In this document: in pieces, positions 32,216 to 41,435 of the stretch | How the letters are laid out: each line of letters opens with the position of its first letter | Position numbering within the stretch: the first letter of the stretch is position 1 | Position numbers and translations under genes: made by a program | DNA from: Polynucleobacter sp. Adler-ghost | GTDB lineage: Bacteria > Pseudomonadota > Gammaproteobacteria > Burkholderiales > Burkholderiaceae | Length of the DNA: 64,000 nucleotides | Assembly: GCF_018688495.1 (NCBI RefSeq) | Contig: NZ_CP061320.1 | Span: 716,586 to 780,585, forward strand | Direction: 5' to 3' | The notes under the pieces: model-generated | Told to the model about the DNA's origin: nothing | The model's database searches: none | What the model saw: only the letters and a program-made list of their open reading frames with translations

Positions 32216-33904
32216 ATGCGTATCCTCAAAATTATTTTCTCTGCAGTTTTTCTTTCGCTAGCCACCCCGGTCTTTGCCGACAATGCAGTGATTTATTTCA
32301 ATGGTGACATCCTGACGATGGAGGGTGATAAGCCACAGTATGTTGAAGCAGTCGTAGTGAAGGGCAGGAAGATCGCTTATGTCGGTAATCTGCGAGACGC
32401 TTTAAATGGAGCCGGCGCTAATCCAGTAATGCAGGATTTAAAAGGTCAAACTTTATTGCCAGGCTTTATTGATGCCTGGGGCCACTTTACCCTGATTGCT
32501 CAGAACACTCTCGCTGTCAATCTGGGGTACTTTTCCAAAAATCCGCCGAAAACTACTAAGCAGCTAATAGACCGCTTGAAAGCAGAAGCAAGGCCATTTA
32601 ATGGTTGGATTATTGGCGCAGAGTATGCAGACGCTTTTCTTACCGACGGTCCTTTAACCATTGCTCAGTTAGATGCAGCATTTCCTAATCAGCCAGTATT
32701 TGTTAATAACATTTCTACCTTGACTGGGATTGTGAATACTACGGGACTAAAAAAGCTAGGATTTACCAAAGCCACTAAAGTGACGCAAGGCATGCTGCCC
32801 GTTGATCCAAAGACAGGAAAGCTTACTGGTGAGTTGATTGGTGATCCAAATTTCGAGGCAACAGCGAAGGTATTCGGTAAGTCTTCCCAAGATTTAACGA
32901 TGGAAACTTATCGCAAAGCCGAACAGATCTATGTCTCAAATGGATACACTACTGCGCAAAGCTATGAAACTACGATTCAAGATATTAGCAATATGCGCCA
33001 AGCAGTTGATCGTAATGTGATCAGCGTAGACCTGATTGCGTTGCCCACCTATGATGTGGTTGATCAATTGCTTGCAACCAATAAAAATTATCCATTTGGA
33101 GCCTATACCAAGGGTGATGGCGGCTTTAAGGTTGCTGGAATATTGGTTTCTACAGATGGCGCACCACAATTGCGTTTGGCCTATTTCACGAAGCCTTACA
33201 CTGATAACACAGGTTTTTCAAAAGATTGGCGCGGGATGGCTGTTGCTTCTCAGGATTTGGTTGATAAGTATGCCAAATTAGCCTATGAAAAAAATATCCA
33301 GTACTTCGGTTACTCCAATGGGGATGCCGGTATTGATATGGCACTTTCTGGAATTACCAAGGCAATAAAAGAAACGGGTATTACTGAAGACCGCAGATCA
33401 GTAATCTCACATTCCTTCTTTGTTCGTGATGATCAACTCGACCAATACAAAGGCAATAAAATCTTGCCCCAATTTATGCCTAACCACATCTGGATGTATG
33501 GGGACGTGTACAAACGGATTCTGGGGGACGAGAGAGCTAACAATATGGTTCCACTCAATTTGGCTAAAGCAAAAGGTGTGCAATTTGGACTTCATAATGA
33601 CACGCCATCATCAGGGCCAAGTGCATTGTTTACGATTTGGACCGCGGTTAATCGCAAGACCTATGGAGGAAGTACTTTAGGCCCGGATCAGCGCCTTGAT
33701 CCCTATACAGCGCTACGTGGCTTTACTGCTGTGCCTGCATATCAGTACAAAGAAGAGGCATTAAAGGGCACTATTACAGCTGGAAAACTTGCGGATATGG
33801 TGATTCTTGATCGCAATCCAATGAAAGTAGACCCAATGGAAATTAAGGATATTCAGATTGTGAAGACCATTAAGAATGGTAAAGATCTTTATGGTCGCCC
33901 CTAG
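32216..33904 (+). CDS. Secreted amidohydrolase family 3 (YtcJ-like) protein
   Basis: A 562-residue protein with signal peptide (LKIIFSAVFLSLATPVFA). IYFNGDILTMEGDKPQYVEAVVVKGRKIAYVG is the typical N-terminal sandwich of amidohydrolases. LPGFIDAWGHF is the metal-site strand, but the first His of the usual HxH is a Trp here. Further family residues are ISHSFFVRDDQ, FGLHNDTPSSGPSALFTIWTAV and the C-terminal GTITAGKLADMVILDRNP. The family hydrolyses amide or related bonds in unknown substrates. Export to the periplasm and position after the amide hydrolase suggest joint amide breakdown. Confidence 0.82.
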   Translation: MRILKIIFSAVFLSLATPVFADNAVIYFNGDILTMEGDKPQYVEAVVVKGRKIAYVGNLRDALNGAGANPVMQDLKGQTLLPGFIDAWGHFTLIAQNTLAVNLGYFSKNPPKTTKQLIDRLKAEARPFNGWIIGAEYADAFLTDGPLTIAQLDAAFPNQPVFVNNISTLTGIVNTTGLKKLGFTKATKVTQGMLPVDPKTGKLTGELIGDPNFEATAKVFGKSSQDLTMETYRKAEQIYVSNGYTTAQSYETTIQDISNMRQAVDRNVISVDLIALPTYDVVDQLLATNKNYPFGAYTKGDGGFKVAGILVSTDGAPQLRLAYFTKPYTDNTGFSKDWRGMAVASQDLVDKYAKLAYEKNIQYFGYSNGDAGIDMALSGITKAIKETGITEDRRSVISHSFFVRDDQLDQYKGNKILPQFMPNHIWMYGDVYKRILGDERANNMVPLNLAKAKGVQFGLHNDTPSSGPSALFTIWTAVNRKTYGGSTLGPDQRLDPYTALRGFTAVPAYQYKEEALKGTITAGKLADMVILDRNPMKVDPMEIKDIQIVKTIKNGKDLYGRP

Positions 33905-33972
33905 TTAGGTAGATTAGTACTCAAAGTTGATGGACTCCTTTGTGCTGTTGCGGAGGTAGGCTCCATCAAATA

Positions 33973-34002
33973 AAAACCCCAGCAATCACTTGCTGGGGTT
34001 TT
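33973..34002. terminator. Bidirectional terminator
   Basis: AAAACCCCAGCAA, TCAC, TTGCTGGGGTTTT: a 13-base perfect stem serving both convergent genes. Confidence 0.92.
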
Positions 34003-34034
34003 ATCTTTCTAGTAACTAGAAAATTTTTATTGCA

Positions 34035-34616
34035 TTACTTCTTAGCAGCCGGAGCGCTGACAACTGCAGCAATCGCTTCTGTGTAAACCACTTTAACTTG
34101 GTCGTTTACAGCAATATCTTTCATTAAGTCAGGATTCTGAACTTTAACTTTGAAGATGTTTCCTTGAGGACCTTTTAAAGAAACGATGTTCTTAGCCGCA
34201 TCAATTGCTTCAATATTAGCAGTAGCAGTAATAGTGTTAGTAGTGATCATGCCTGGCTTATCACCTTGTGGGGCAGTAGTAGTGGCAGTAGTAACTTGCT
34301 CACCAGTTGTACCTGGGTTTTTCACCTTAACCAACTCAATAGCAACAGCGAGTTCATATACAACGTCAAAACGATCACCCACTTTAATCTCAGCGAAGTT
34401 CTTTACTTCAGGGCCGGCAACGATAGTTGATTCGCCATCTTGATTCTTGAGAGTCACTGTACGGGTTGCAGCATCAATCTTGATGACTTCACCGTCATAA
34501 ATGAGGGCGCTCTCTTGAGCAGCTACGGCAGCAACTGGAGCTTTTGGTTGGTTAAGAACAAAGTATGCGCCGATAGCGATAGCAGCAAGAACGACAACGA
34601 TGAGTATTTTTTTCAT
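34035..34616 (-). CDS. Membrane-anchored or secreted protein with two DUF5666-like repeats
   Basis: A 193-residue protein with an uncleaved or weakly cleavable N-terminal membrane segment (ILIVVVLAAIAIGAYFVL). Two beta-rich modules follow: residues about 40-98 (DGEVIKIDAATRTVTLKNQDG, then IKVGDRFDVVYELAVAIEL) and about 130-190 (TATANIEAIDAAKNIVSLKGPQG, then IAVNDQVKVVYTEAIAAVV). This is the pattern of small OB-like repeats of the DUF5666 kind. They are joined by a Thr/Gly-rich linker. The function is unknown. It is a single gene. The 216-base gap to the next gene holds nothing recognisable besides promoters. Confidence 0.7.
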   Translation of the reverse strand: MKKILIVVVLAAIAIGAYFVLNQPKAPVAAVAAQESALIYDGEVIKIDAATRTVTLKNQDGESTIVAGPEVKNFAEIKVGDRFDVVYELAVAIELVKVKNPGTTGEQVTTATTTAPQGDKPGMITTNTITATANIEAIDAAKNIVSLKGPQGNIFKVKVQNPDLMKDIAVNDQVKVVYTEAIAAVVSAPAAKK

Positions 34617-34853
34617 AACAGCATTAATCCTTAATAAATTGAATCACATTACCTGTGAGTGATAGTGGGGTAATTGATAAATATGGTTGTTTTAACAATT
34701 ATGGAGATTGTATTACTCATGCAATTAATCAGAATGAATTTTCAGAGCGAATTCGGCTAAAAAGGGCCTAATTTCACACTTTTTATTGATCTATCGCAAT
34801 CTTCAGTCTTTTAAAAGGCACATACTTAGTAAATGGCGTCAACAGGAGCAGAT

Positions 34854-35237
34854 ATGTTTTTGAAGTTACTTTCAGGGTTTGTATTCATGGGTATGGCCTT
34901 TGCGGTTAGCGCAGGAACGCCGCAAGATTTGCTGAAATCCTATGAAGCTCAGTCTGGGAAAGCAAATTCAGCTCGCGGAGAGCGGTTCTTTAACATTCAG
35001 CATGGCAAGGAATGGAGTTGTGCATCCTGCCATGAAAATCCCCCTAATCACGACACCAAACATATTGTTACTGGGAAGCTTATTAAGCCGTTGGCACCTA
35101 GCGCTAATCCAGCACGCTTTACTGATGAAGCCAAAGTAGAGAAATGGTTTAAGCGCAATTGCAACGATGTAGTCGGAAGAGACTGTACTGCGCAAGAAAA
35201 AGCAGATGTTCTCTCTTGGCTGATGACTGTTAAATGA
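34854..35237 (+). CDS. shp: SHP-like monoheme cytochrome c (DUF1924)
   Basis: 127 residues from the ATG at 34854, which has AGGAG six bases upstream (an earlier ATG at 34833 lacks one). A signal peptide is followed by the heme site CASCH at 56-60 and the DUF1924 core GKLIKPLAPSANPARFTDEAKVEKWFKRNCNDVVGRDCTAQEKADVLSWL. In the sphaeroides heme protein of Rhodobacter, a labile Asn is the sixth heme ligand and a Cys pair forms a disulfide; the Asn and Cys residues in RNCNDVVGRDC fit. It probably binds O2 or small ligands in the periplasm. It overlaps the next cytochrome gene by four bases. Confidence 0.85.
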   Translation: MFLKLLSGFVFMGMAFAVSAGTPQDLLKSYEAQSGKANSARGERFFNIQHGKEWSCASCHENPPNHDTKHIVTGKLIKPLAPSANPARFTDEAKVEKWFKRNCNDVVGRDCTAQEKADVLSWLMTVK

Positions 35238-35710
35238 ACCCCATCAAAATGAAAAAAACTATATTCATTAGCGCCTTTTTGCTATTGATATCTTCGCCTA
35301 CGTTCGCAGGAAAAATGGCAACGCCTACCGATATGCCGGCTTCTTATGAGGCAGAGTGCGCAAGTTGTCATATGGCATATCCGCCAGCACTCTTAAGTCA
35401 GCAGAGTTGGAGGAATGTCATGTCTGGTCTATCAAAGCACTTCGGTACCGATGCTAGCGTGGATCCTAAGACCCAGACTGAGCTGACTAACTGGCTAGTG
35501 AAGAATGCGACTACTAGATCAAAGTACAGCGAGACCGCCCCAGAAAACCGCATCACCAAAACATCCTGGTTTATTCGTAAGCATGATGAGGTGAGGCCTG
35601 AGGTTTGGAAGCGCGCAAGTATTAAGAGCCCAGCGAATTGTGGCGCTTGCCATATTGATGCTGCCAATGGCGTCTTTAGTGAGAAAAATATTAAGGTCCC
35701 AGCGAAATGA
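35234..35710 (+). CDS. dhc: Diheme cytochrome c
   Basis: A 158-residue periplasmic protein with signal peptide cleaved after FAG. Two heme-binding motifs are present, CASCH near residue 42 and CGACH near residue 137. YEAECASCHMAYPPALL and the C-terminal NCGACHIDAANGVFSEKNIKVP are typical of the DHC protein that partners SHP. It likely relays electrons between the membrane cytochrome b and SHP. ATGA overlaps with both neighbours show that the three genes are one translationally coupled operon. Confidence 0.88.
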   Translation: MNPIKMKKTIFISAFLLLISSPTFAGKMATPTDMPASYEAECASCHMAYPPALLSQQSWRNVMSGLSKHFGTDASVDPKTQTELTNWLVKNATTRSKYSETAPENRITKTSWFIRKHDEVRPEVWKRASIKSPANCGACHIDAANGVFSEKNIKVPAK

Positions 35711-36381
35711 ATCATCCCCTGAATGACGCAGTTGGCGCTACAGGCAAAGTAAGGCAATCCATTCTGGTGTGGGATATGCCGGTGAGGGTGTTTCATTGCT
35801 TGCTGGTAATTTGTTTTACAGGTGCGTGGCTTAGCTCAGAGAGTGAGCGCTGGGCCATGATTCACTATGCCTTTGGATATACCGCATGCCTGCTAGTTCT
35901 CATTCGACTGGTATGGGGCGTTATTGGCACACGTTACGCTAGATTTAGTCAGTTCCTCAAAAGTCCTAAGGCAGTCATTGCGCACTTTATGGCAATGTTA
36001 CGTGGTCATCCTCATCATGATGTTGGCCACAATCCAGCGGGTGGTTTGGTCATGTTTGCACTGATGTTACTCATATTGTTGATTGGCTTTACTGGCTATC
36101 TATCGGTTAAAGAATTTTTAGGTAACTTTGTATCAGAGGCTCATGAAGCAGTTGCCAGTTTGGCGCTTGGCTTAGTCATCATCCACATCATTGCGGCCAT
36201 TGGCATGAGCTTGATCGAAAGACAGAATCTGGTCAGATCCATGGTAAATGGTAAAAAACAGGGTATGCCAGAGCAGGGGATTCGGTATCCACAATACCTG
36301 ATTGGCTCCTTGATCTTTATCAGTACGCTTTACTTCTTCTACCTGATCCTGAGTGGCGGCTTACCTAGTCTGACTCAGTAG
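35707..36381 (+). CDS. Cytochrome b561-type membrane protein
   Basis: A 224-residue integral membrane protein with four or five transmembrane helices. Its order VWDMPVRVFHCLLVICFTGAWLSSE, MIHYAFGYTACLLVLIRLVWGVIGTRYARF, FALMLLILLIGFTGYLS and VASLALGLVIIHIIAAIGMSL gives the conserved His pairs for two b hemes of the cytochrome b561/Ni-Fe-hydrogenase type. It would pass electrons from the quinone pool to the diheme cytochrome encoded just upstream. It closes the SHP-DHC-cytochrome b operon. Confidence 0.88.
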   Translation: MNHPLNDAVGATGKVRQSILVWDMPVRVFHCLLVICFTGAWLSSESERWAMIHYAFGYTACLLVLIRLVWGVIGTRYARFSQFLKSPKAVIAHFMAMLRGHPHHDVGHNPAGGLVMFALMLLILLIGFTGYLSVKEFLGNFVSEAHEAVASLALGLVIIHIIAAIGMSLIERQNLVRSMVNGKKQGMPEQGIRYPQYLIGSLIFISTLYFFYLILSGGLPSLTQ

Positions 36382-36428
36382 ATCGAGTCATTCTTGTCTG
36401 GTTTGATGATCGTTGTACGATAGATGGT

Positions 36429-37871
36429 ATGAAGCTGCTGATCGCCCTTTATTTCTTCATTCTTGCAACGATTCAGCTCGGCTTGTTATTGGGTGTGTAT
36501 CACTATCACCGATCTCAAAGTGATCTGAGGCCTAATCCATATTGGATGGGATCCTTAGTGGTGAGCGTTATCGCCTTATTTATTTTTGGTGGCGGGATTC
36601 TAGTTCTCAAGGATATAGAAAAGCCTGAATTTAATTTTACGGTTGCCAACTCCCTGTTTTATGTGGCGACTATTTTTCAGCTGCTATTTTGTAAATCCCT
36701 TAATGGCCCAATTAGCAAGCCCATGCAATATGGCTTTGTACTTTCTGCGCTTATTTTTGTGCCAGCTTTCGAATTTCTTCGTTTATACGGAAATTATGAA
36801 CTTCGGACAGCCTTTATGTGCACCCTTGGCATCATATTTTTCTCGTGGCAGATCACTATGCTAAGACGCAAGAGGGGGGCAAGTCCCTCTCGGCAGTTGA
36901 TGTATTTGCAGTACGCTACGGCCATCGAGTTAATCTTTGCTATAGCCCGTTTAGCAGTATTGGCTTCGAATACTTTTACTATTCGTCAAGTTGAGCAGAT
37001 TCCACAATTGCTTATTCTTTTGACTATTGCGCAATTGGTCGTCAATACACTGTCCTATATTGCGCTTGGTGGCTATTGGGCCGAAAAGGTTGCGCTAGCG
37101 AATGCAAGATCGCAAAGCGAGAATGATGAAATTAGGTCCCTTCTGATTGAGCGTGAGAACTTAATTACCAGTCTGCTGAAGGCAAACAAGACAGCAGCAA
37201 CAGGTGCCTTATCGGCCTCTATTGCACATGAATTGAATCAGCCCCTAGGCGCATCTCAGCTCAATATCCAGTTTCTACAAAAGAAGTTGTCGGATGGAAA
37301 TTTGACTACTCAGCAAAATCAAGAGGTATTGACTGCATTACTAGCAGATAATCGGCGGGCAAGCAGCATTATCCAATCGCTTCGATCCATGTTTTCAGAT
37401 GGGAAGATTGGGGTGGAGCGTATTGATATTGTGGAGCTGATTGAGTCAGTTCTCAAAATTACCAAGCCAGAAATTCAGGCGAAGACTATTCAAGTTGTTC
37501 TAGATCTTGGCTCACATTCTTTAATCAATGTGAATCGCGGTGAGATTCAGCAGGTGCTTCTGAATCTGATTAATAACGCCATCCAGGCTCTGAGTGAATC
37601 CGCTCGATCTCCCCGAATGCTACGCATTGAAAGTCGGGATGTCCCTGGCGGAGTAAATCTACTCGTTGCGGATAGTGGCGGTGGTATCTCTGCTGCTGTT
37701 CAAGACCATCTATTTGAATTACTCTCGAGCAGTAATAAGCGCTCCGGTATGGGCTTGGGTTTGTGGCTTTGCCAGCATATTGTCACTCGTCATGGTGGCT
37801 ACATTCGTTATGAAGACTCAGCTAGTGGCGGCGCACAATTTACTGTCTTCTTGCCATCTATTCAGGGCTAA
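36429..37871 (+). CDS. Membrane sensor histidine kinase
   Basis: A 480-residue protein. The first about 220 residues form seven membrane segments (for example LIALYFFILATIQLGLLLGVYHY and LIFVPAFEFLRLY) resembling a 7TM-type sensor. A coiled linker leads to the dimerisation helix with the phospho-His in ASIAHELNQPLGASQLNIQFL. The ATPase has N (LLNLINNAIQAL), G1 (LLVADSGGGIS) and G2 (SGMGLGLWLCQHIV). No receiver domain or response-regulator gene follows before the alkylsulfatase. The 47-base gap suggests co-transcription with the cytochrome operon, whose state it may sense. Confidence 0.88.
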   Translation: MKLLIALYFFILATIQLGLLLGVYHYHRSQSDLRPNPYWMGSLVVSVIALFIFGGGILVLKDIEKPEFNFTVANSLFYVATIFQLLFCKSLNGPISKPMQYGFVLSALIFVPAFEFLRLYGNYELRTAFMCTLGIIFFSWQITMLRRKRGASPSRQLMYLQYATAIELIFAIARLAVLASNTFTIRQVEQIPQLLILLTIAQLVVNTLSYIALGGYWAEKVALANARSQSENDEIRSLLIERENLITSLLKANKTAATGALSASIAHELNQPLGASQLNIQFLQKKLSDGNLTTQQNQEVLTALLADNRRASSIIQSLRSMFSDGKIGVERIDIVELIESVLKITKPEIQAKTIQVVLDLGSHSLINVNRGEIQQVLLNLINNAIQALSESARSPRMLRIESRDVPGGVNLLVADSGGGISAAVQDHLFELLSSSNKRSGMGLGLWLCQHIVTRHGGYIRYEDSASGGAQFTVFLPSIQG

Positions 37872-37966
37872 GATATTAGCTCTATAGCTAATTGCCCAAA
37901 GGCAGACCTATCTTTACATTCGCAGAATAGCTTCTCTACCAATTTCCGCTTCAATCCAAGGCTTTT

Positions 37967-40069
37967 ATGAAAACAAAACTATCGCTTCTTGCCCTAACTA
38001 TTGTCCTGATTACTGGCAATTCCGCTATTGCTGCGGGAGGCGGTGGAGTCGTTGCTGACCCAGGCGCAATGCAAGGAAAGCATTTTGATACTAAGGGCAA
38101 AGCGCCCTCCACATTTACTGTTGAATTGCAAAACGGTTTACGTAAAACACTGCCTTTCGAAGATAAGCGCGACTTCGAAGAGTCTAAGAGGGGATTCATT
38201 GCGGCTCCTAGCTATAAAACCATCATGGCAGATGCTGGCAATGTCGCTTGGGATATGGGTAGTTATGACTTCCTCTTACAAGGTAAGGACTTTGATAGTG
38301 TTCACCCATCGTTACAGCGTCAAGCGATTCTGAATATGGGCTACGGCCTCTATGAAGTCGTGCCAGGAAAGATTTATCAAGTTCGCGGTTTTGACTTATC
38401 CAACATCAGCTTTGTCAAAACAAATACCGGCTGGATTGTCTTTGATCCATTAACTTCAAAAGAAACTGCCAGAGCAGCTTTAGAGTTAGTTAATGAGAAG
38501 TTAGGTAAGCGCCCAGTAGTTGCAGTGGTCTACTCTCACTCCCATGCTGATCACTTTGGTGGTGTGCGCGGCGTAGTGGATGAAGCAGACGTGAAGAGTG
38601 GCAAAGTGAAGATTATTGCTCCAGCTGGTTTTATGGATCACGCCGTAGCAGAGAACGTCTATGCGGGTAATGCCATGACACGTCGCTTGTATTTTCAGTA
38701 CGGCGTTTTATTGCCACGTAGCCCATTTGGTCACGTTGACCAATCGATTGGTAAAAATACTGCAGCCGGTAACCTTGGTCTAATTGAGCCAACCATTCTG
38801 ATAAATGAGCCTTTTGAAAAAATGACGGTGGATGGTGTAGAGATGGAATTCCAAAACACGCCCGGTACCGAGGCGCCTGCCGAGATGAATACCTATTTCC
38901 CGCAGCTCAAAGCATTCTGGGCTGCTGAAAATATTACGGGGACTATTCATAACATTTATACCTTGCGTGGCGCTTTAGTACGTGATGCTTTGGCTTGGTC
39001 CAAGAACATCAACAATGCCTTATATCGTTATGGCAATGAGGCACAAGTGATGTTTGCTTCCCATTCGTGGCCGCGCTGGGGTAATGATCGCGTGCAAGAA
39101 GTGATGCGTACGCAACGTGATAGCTATGCACATCTGAATAATGAGGTTCTTCATTTAGCAAACAACGGTGTGACCATCAATGAAGTACATAACGTCTACA
39201 AGCAGCCTGATAGCCTAAAGTCTCAATGGGCTGCACACAGCTACCATGGCTCAGAGGAGCACAATAGCCGCGCTGTTATTAATCGTTACTTGGGTTACTG
39301 GGATGCGAATCCTGCTACCTTGATCCCTTTGTCGCCAAAAGATTCTGCGCCACTCTACGTAGAGATGATGGGTGGTTCAGGCAAGATCATGGCCAAGGGC
39401 AGGCAACTCTATCAGCATGGCAAATACCGTGAAGCAATGGAGATCGTAAATAAGTTGGTTTATGCAGAACCAAACAACACCGCCGCCAAAGATTTGCTAG
39501 CGGATATCTTTGAACAAATTGGCTATCAAAAAGAAAGCCCAAGCGTACGTAATAGTTTCTTAGGTGCCGCCTATGAATTACGTCATGGCATGCCTTCTGG
39601 CGCATCACCAAAGACCAATGGCCCTGACATGATCAAGGCAATGACTACAGAGCTTTGGCTAAATGCCTTAGCCATCAGTATGGACAGTAAAAAAGCGGCC
39701 GGTATGAGGTTCACTATCAACCTCAGTACGCCAGATAACGGTGAAAAGTTTGTCGTCGAGATGAGTAATTCTGCGCTAAGTAATATCAAAGGCTATCAGG
39801 ATAAAAATCCCCATTTGACTATTACCTTAAATCGCAGCGACTTAGAAAAAGTCATGGGTGGGCAAGCTACTTTTGAAAAACTATTGGCTGAGGGTAAAGC
39901 GAAGTTTGAAGGTGATCGCAAGGCATTTGAGCAACTGCGAAGCACGATGACTACTTTTACTCCAGATTTTGAATTGATGCCTGGTACAAAAGCTAAAAAG
40001 GCACCTCCCGCTAAACCGAGCAAAGACCCGTTTGAAGCTCCTCCAATCGCTAATTCCGATGGAGCTTAA
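37967..40069 (+). CDS. Alkyl/aryl-sulfatase, SdsA1-like
   Basis: A 700-residue secreted protein with signal peptide (LLALTIVLITGNSAIAA). The metallo-beta-lactamase domain has the zinc site YSHSHADHFGG near residues 187-195 and further ligands in NTPGTEAPAEM and FASHSWPRWG. A helical dimerisation domain with HGKYREAMEIVNKLVYAEP follows. A C-terminal SCP2-like lipid-binding domain (NLSTPDNGEKFVVEMSNSAL, then LTITLNRSDLEKVM) completes the SdsA1 architecture. It cleaves sulfate from alkyl sulfates such as detergents, giving alcohol and sulfate. It is a single gene with a terminator downstream. Confidence 0.9.
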   Translation: MKTKLSLLALTIVLITGNSAIAAGGGGVVADPGAMQGKHFDTKGKAPSTFTVELQNGLRKTLPFEDKRDFEESKRGFIAAPSYKTIMADAGNVAWDMGSYDFLLQGKDFDSVHPSLQRQAILNMGYGLYEVVPGKIYQVRGFDLSNISFVKTNTGWIVFDPLTSKETARAALELVNEKLGKRPVVAVVYSHSHADHFGGVRGVVDEADVKSGKVKIIAPAGFMDHAVAENVYAGNAMTRRLYFQYGVLLPRSPFGHVDQSIGKNTAAGNLGLIEPTILINEPFEKMTVDGVEMEFQNTPGTEAPAEMNTYFPQLKAFWAAENITGTIHNIYTLRGALVRDALAWSKNINNALYRYGNEAQVMFASHSWPRWGNDRVQEVMRTQRDSYAHLNNEVLHLANNGVTINEVHNVYKQPDSLKSQWAAHSYHGSEEHNSRAVINRYLGYWDANPATLIPLSPKDSAPLYVEMMGGSGKIMAKGRQLYQHGKYREAMEIVNKLVYAEPNNTAAKDLLADIFEQIGYQKESPSVRNSFLGAAYELRHGMPSGASPKTNGPDMIKAMTTELWLNALAISMDSKKAAGMRFTINLSTPDNGEKFVVEMSNSALSNIKGYQDKNPHLTITLNRSDLEKVMGGQATFEKLLAEGKAKFEGDRKAFEQLRSTMTTFTPDFELMPGTKAKKAPPAKPSKDPFEAPPIANSDGA

Positions 40070-40097
40070 GTTGGGTCTTAAGTGAATATAAAAAATG

Positions 40098-40111
40098 GGC
40101 TCTTAGGAGCC
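40098..40111 (+). terminator. Terminator between convergent genes
   Basis: GGCTC, TTAG, GAGCC followed by TATTTCATTTT. Short stem. Confidence 0.6.
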
Positions 40112-40140
40112 TATTTCATTTTCCGGAAACAGTAAGTACC

Positions 40141-41358
40141 TCAGGCCGCGAAAGCGCCACCATCTTCCAGTGCTTTGAGTTCTTGTCCTGCAATACCCAA
40201 TTCCTTAAGTACCTCATTGGTGTGTTCACCGAGCAAGGGGGGATGACGAGAAACCTGTTGAGGAGTACCCATCATCTTCACTGCAAAGCCAATATTGGGA
40301 ACCTTGCCTTCAATCGGGTGATCAATCTCCATACGCATCTGGCGATGCTGCCCATGCTCACTATCAAATGCTTGGGGGTAGGTATTAATCGGCCCAGCTG
40401 GAATACCTGCTGCCAATAGGAGATCCACCCACTCTTCACTAGTTTTGGTGATAAATGTCTTCTCTAGCTCAGCAGCCAATATCAAGCGATTGGCGAGACG
40501 TAATGGATTGGTTCTAAAAAGTGGATCTTCAAATAATTCTGGTCGATCAATCTTGTCGCAAAGGAGCTTCCAGAGTTTTTGATTGGTGGCGCCCATTACA
40601 AAATAACCATCAGCGGCTTTCATAGCCTGATAGGGTGCGCTCATATGGTTTGCTGTGCCCAACTTATAGGGCTCAACACCGGTGCCCCAGTATTGGGCTG
40701 TATCCCAGATCGAAAACGCCAAAGCAGAATCAAATAGGGAGGCATCAATAAATTGCCCTTCACCCGATTTAGTCTTACCAATATAGGCTGACAAAATTCC
40801 ATAGACCGCAAAAAGGGCGCAACCAATATCTGCCACTGGAACACCCGCTTTCACAGGAGGACCATCTGGGTAACCTGTAACGCTCATAACACCAGACATA
40901 GCTTGTGCCATCAGGTCAAAGCCAGGGCGATCTGCCCATGGGCCTGTTTGTCCGAATCCCGAGATGCTGGCATAGACCAGTCCTGGATTGAGATCTTTCA
41001 GGGAGAGGTAATCGATCCCCAGTTTTTTCATCACGCCGGGACGATAGTTCTCGACCAAAATATCAGCGGTCTTTACGAGCTCAAAAAAAACTTTTTTCCC
41101 GGCTTCTGTTTTGAGATTGAGCGTGACGCTGCGTTTATTGCGATTCATGTTTAGAAAGCCCATACTGTCTGAGCCCTTCATCTTGAATCCCATGGCCCCG
41201 CGAGTTTGATCTCCAGTGCCAGGCGGTTCAATTTTGATGACATCAGCACCTAAGTCTGCCAACAACATGCAGCAGTAAGGGCCGGCCATTACTTGACTTA
41301 CGTCAAGAACTCGAACGCCAGCCAAGGGCAAAGGCTTGCTGATAGGTGTTTTCATCAT
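40141..41358 (-). CDS. CaiB/BaiF family CoA-transferase
   Basis: About 405 residues, class III CoA-transferase. Landmarks are LAGVRVLDVSQVMAGPYCCMLLADLGADVIKIEPPGTGDQTR, LNMNRNKRSVTLNLKT, VENYRPGVMKKLGIDY, the catalytic Asp in FDLMAQAMSG, ASLFDSALAF and PAGPINTYPQAF. It moves CoA between organic acids in the cytoplasm; the acid is unknown. The start is placed at the first of two adjacent ATGs at 41358, after a weak GAGA. A longer frame to 41391 has no ribosome site. It is divergent from a Bug-type binding protein, a common pairing for uptake and activation of carboxylic acids. Confidence 0.9.
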   Translation of the reverse strand: MMKTPISKPLPLAGVRVLDVSQVMAGPYCCMLLADLGADVIKIEPPGTGDQTRGAMGFKMKGSDSMGFLNMNRNKRSVTLNLKTEAGKKVFFELVKTADILVENYRPGVMKKLGIDYLSLKDLNPGLVYASISGFGQTGPWADRPGFDLMAQAMSGVMSVTGYPDGPPVKAGVPVADIGCALFAVYGILSAYIGKTKSGEGQFIDASLFDSALAFSIWDTAQYWGTGVEPYKLGTANHMSAPYQAMKAADGYFVMGATNQKLWKLLCDKIDRPELFEDPLFRTNPLRLANRLILAAELEKTFITKTSEEWVDLLLAAGIPAGPINTYPQAFDSEHGQHRQMRMEIDHPIEGKVPNIGFAVKMMGTPQQVSRHPPLLGEHTNEVLKELGIAGQELKALEDGGAFAA

Positions 41359-41435
41359 TGTCTCAATAGTTTTTATATGTTTATATTGCAAAGTTCATTT
41401 ACAGCATTGAATATAAAACAAAAAATGGAGACCGT

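Noticed and set aside
35398..35796. 132-residue minus-strand frame over the diheme cytochrome gene
   Set aside because: Shadow frame; the plus-strand gene has two heme motifs and coupled neighbours.
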